The translations under genes and the position numbers were made by a program. Below, in pieces: positions 62,340 to 64,000 of a stretch of 64,000 bases of DNA. How positions within the stretch are numbered: position 1 is the first letter of the stretch; each line of letters opens with the position of its first letter. Source of the stretch: Knoellia remsis (lineage in GTDB: Bacteria; Actinomycetota; Actinomycetes; Actinomycetales; Dermatophilaceae); the NCBI RefSeq assembly GCF_003002895.1, contig NZ_PVTI01000010.1, forward strand, positions 1-64,000, read 5' to 3'. Below the pieces are notes generated by a model. It worked only from the letters and a program-made list of their open reading frames with translations, ran no database searches and had not been told where the DNA came from.

Positions 62340-62882
62340 TCAGGCCTGCTTGGCCAGCTGGACGTCGATGGTGATGGTGATCTTGTCGGAGACGAGCACG
62401 CCGCCGCCCTCGACCGCGGCGTTCCAGGTGAGGCCCCAGTCCTTGCGGTTCACGGTCGCGGTGGCCTCGAAGCCGGCCTTGGTGTTGCCCCACGGGTCCT
62501 GGCCGACGCCACCGAACTCGACGTCGAACGTCACGGGCTTGGTGACGTCGCGGATGGTGAGGTCGCCGGTGAGCTTCTCGCCGTCGAAGGACGTCGAGCG
62601 GAAGGTCATGGTCGGCCACTGCTCGGCGTCGAAGAAGTCGCCGCTCCGGAGGTGGTTGTCGCGGTCCTCGGAGCCGGTGTTGACCGAGGCGATCTGGGCG
62701 GTGACCTCGACGGTGGACTTCGTGATGTCCTCGGCGGCCTGGACGGTGCCCTCGACCTCGGTGAAGGTGCCGCGCACCTTGCTCACCATGAGGTGACGGG
62801 CGACGAAGCCGACCTCGGTGTGGGCGGGGTCGACGGCCCAGGTGCCGGCGGGGAGCTGGGTGGTCGTGGGGGTGGCGCTCAT
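62340..62882 (-). CDS. YceI-family lipocalin-like protein
   Basis: 180 residues, lipocalin-like beta barrel that binds isoprenoid or amide lipids: LPAGTWAVDPAHTEVGFVAR, HLMVSKVRGTFTEVEGTV, LRSGDFFDAEQWPTMTFRST, LTIRDVTKPVTFDVEF. No signal peptide, so a cytoplasmic form, as often in actinobacteria. ATG at 62882 follows CAAGGAG. Divergent from a MarR gene that may control it. Confidence 0.9.
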   Translation of the reverse strand: MSATPTTTQLPAGTWAVDPAHTEVGFVARHLMVSKVRGTFTEVEGTVQAAEDITKSTVEVTAQIASVNTGSEDRDNHLRSGDFFDAEQWPTMTFRSTSFDGEKLTGDLTIRDVTKPVTFDVEFGGVGQDPWGNTKAGFEATATVNRKDWGLTWNAAVEGGGVLVSDKITITIDVQLAKQA

Positions 62883-62913
62883 GGGAAAACTCCTTGGGTG
62901 AGTGGTGCAGGGG

Positions 62914-62942
62914 TGGGTACGCATCCGGTACGGCTCGTCCAA
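62914..62942 (-). promoter_or_regulatory. Candidate yceI promoter
   Basis: On the minus strand, TTGGAC (62942-62937), 17-bp spacer, TACCCA (62919-62914), 32 bp ahead of the ATG. Next to it (62960-62995) is an unusually AT-rich stretch, TCGTAGATTTTTCAACAATT, a likely binding area for the divergent MarR protein. Confidence 0.5.
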
Positions 62943-63043
62943 CGAGCGGTCCGCAGCCCATCATTCCCGATTTCGTAGATTTTTCAACAATTAGCCCACG
63001 GTCCGATTCGCTGTGGGCCCCGGTCGAGGCGCGGGACAACGGT

Positions 63044-63055
63044 TACCATGCCAAG
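63044..63055 (+). promoter_or_regulatory. TACCAT -10 box, leaderless marR promoter
   Basis: TACCAT at 63044-63049, 6 nt before the GTG at 63056. Confidence 0.45.
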
Positions 63056-63550
63056 GTGGCCGCGGAGGAGGTTCCAGCGACCCGCTGGCTGACGGACGAC
63101 GAACAACAGGCTTGGCGGGCGTACCTGCGTGCCCACCGTGAGCTCCAGGTCGCGCTCGACGACGACCTCGCCGAGTTCGGGATGAGCCTCCCGGAGTACG
63201 AGTTGCTGTCGATGCTGTCCGAGCAGGAGGGCGGTCGGGCGCGCATGTCGGTGCTCGCCGACCTCGTCGTCCAGAGCCGCAGCCGGGTGACGCACACGGC
63301 CAAGCGCCTCGAGGACCGCGGGTGGGTTCGCCGCGAGCGCACCCCGGAGGACGGCCGCGGAGTCGCCATCGCGCTCACGCCCGCCGGCCGCCGCACCATC
63401 GAGGCCGCCGCCCCCGTGCACGTCGCGTCGGTGCGCCGCAACTTCATCGACCTCCTGACGCTCGAGCAGGTGCAGTGCCTCCACGACGCGTTCGCTGAAG
63501 TGCGGGCCCATCTCGTCCCCGGGGCCCGGGCCGACGACGTCATCGTCTGA
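63056..63550 (+). CDS. MarR-family regulator beside yceI
   Basis: 164 residues from GTG 63056 ([20 protein letters not shown]). Winged helix: [40 protein letters not shown] (recognition helix), wing [18 protein letters not shown]. Divergent MarR/yceI pairs are frequent in actinobacteria, so yceI is the likely target. Ligand unknown. Confidence 0.88.
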   Translation: MAAEEVPATRWLTDDEQQAWRAYLRAHRELQVALDDDLAEFGMSLPEYELLSMLSEQEGGRARMSVLADLVVQSRSRVTHTAKRLEDRGWVRRERTPEDGRGVAIALTPAGRRTIEAAAPVHVASVRRNFIDLLTLEQVQCLHDAFAEVRAHLVPGARADDVIV

Positions 63551-63566
63551 CGGCGACAATGGACGC

Positions 63567-64000
63567 ATGACGTCCAGCCCCTCCCCGAGCACCCACCCCG
63601 GCACCACCGACGCCCCCGCCTCCGCCGCCCTCCTCGAGCGGGCCGCCCGAGTCATCCCGGGTGCAGTGAACTCGCCGGTGCGCGCCTTCCGCGCCGTCGG
63701 AGGGACGCCGCGGTTCATCCGCGAGGCGAAGGGTCCGTGGCTGACCGATGCCGACGGCCGTCGCTACGTCGACCTGCTGTGCTCGTGGGGCCCGATGATC
63801 CTCGGCCACGCGCACCCCGACGTCCTCGCCGCCGTCGACGAGGCCGCCCGCCGCGGCTTCTCCTTCGGGACGCCGAGCGAGAACGAGGTGCTGCTCGCCG
63901 AGGAGATCGTCGACCGCATCGAGCCGCTCGAGCAGGTGCGCCTCGTCTCGTCCGGCACCGAGGCGACGATGAGCGCGGTCCGCCTCGCGCGCGGCGTCAC
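63567..64000 (+). CDS. hemL: Glutamate-1-semialdehyde 2,1-aminomutase, N-terminal part
   Basis: Runs off the window end; 144 codons seen. PLP enzyme turning glutamate semialdehyde into 5-aminolevulinate, the step between HemA and HemB. Recognised by [59 protein letters not shown] and [20 protein letters not shown]. The catalytic Lys lies beyond the window. ATG 63567, 6 nt after GACAAT, possibly leaderless. Confidence 0.95.
   Translation, partial: MTSSPSPSTHPGTTDAPASAALLERAARVIPGAVNSPVRAFRAVGGTPRFIREAKGPWLTDADGRRYVDLLCSWGPMILGHAHPDVLAAVDEAARRGFSFGTPSENEVLLAEEIVDRIEPLEQVRLVSSGTEATMSAVRLARGV

Overview
The window is high-GC, densely coding DNA with many GTG starts, 4-base ATGA/GTGA gene overlaps and actinobacterial marker genes (bldC, the tiny ribosomal protein bS22, rex-hemA, an FtsH with an ATPase plus HEGGH protease core, class F-like sortase). 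Gene order and protein similarity suggest a Micrococcales actinomycete, probably Intrasporangiaceae (Janibacter/Knoellia/Phycicoccus type). This is a judgement from recognition, not from a search.

Layout. 1-2.8 kb: mobile DNA, with the start of an IS256-family transposase, a complete ISL3-family element with perfect 27-bp ends, and a GH15-like lipoprotein gene truncated by it. 2.9-6.1 kb: aldo/keto reductase, secreted metallophosphoesterase, SRPBCC protein, acetyltransferase. 6.2-28.5 kb: a conserved actinobacterial block (ppa, dacB, DUF2342 protease, tilS, hpt, ftsH, folE, folP, folB-folK fusion, DUF3180) interrupted twice: by a marR/MFS efflux pair bracketed by two near-identical 24-bp-arm palindromes, and by a roughly 9.6-kb insert holding an aromatic catabolic operon (SDR, DoxX, SnoaL-like, flavin hydroxylase, FAH-type hydrolase, extradiol-type dioxygenase) followed by ppsR, ppsA and a GntR regulator.

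28.5-44.4 kb: a ribbon-helix-helix gene with a duplicated start region, a DsbA-like/VKOR disulfide pair, a sortase with a putative surface protein, a solitary NuoD paralogue next to an NDUFAF7/MidA-type methyltransferase, a secreted S15 peptidase, an EF-G-binding (FBP) protein, a VapBC module, and the translationally coupled DUF2520-panC-panD-nadB-nadC cluster. Here pantothenate and NAD synthesis share aspartate as a substrate.

44.4-64 kb: ppx, a TIM-barrel protein, TetR, proline dehydrogenase, proC, acetyltransferases, trkA, acuC, bldC, bS22, an epimerase, an acyltransferase with a histone-H1-like tail, a glutaredoxin-like protein, then rex-hemA-hemC-hemDX-hemB, yceI/marR and the start of hemL. 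Rex has a clear operator over its own promoter, so tetrapyrrole synthesis is probably tied to the NADH/NAD ratio.

Three things stand out beyond the gene list. (1) The heptamer GGCATAC/GTATGCC occurs about once per kb on both strands, inside and outside genes, and in all reading frames forces rare codons (ATA, TAT, GCA). (2) Gene ends carry long, often perfect palindromes that fall into related families at distant sites. (3) The nuoD-like/midA pair mirrors the mitochondrial NDUFS2/NDUFAF7 enzyme-substrate pair, but the NuoD paralogue has replaced quinone-site residues. No tRNA, rRNA or CRISPR array was recognised.
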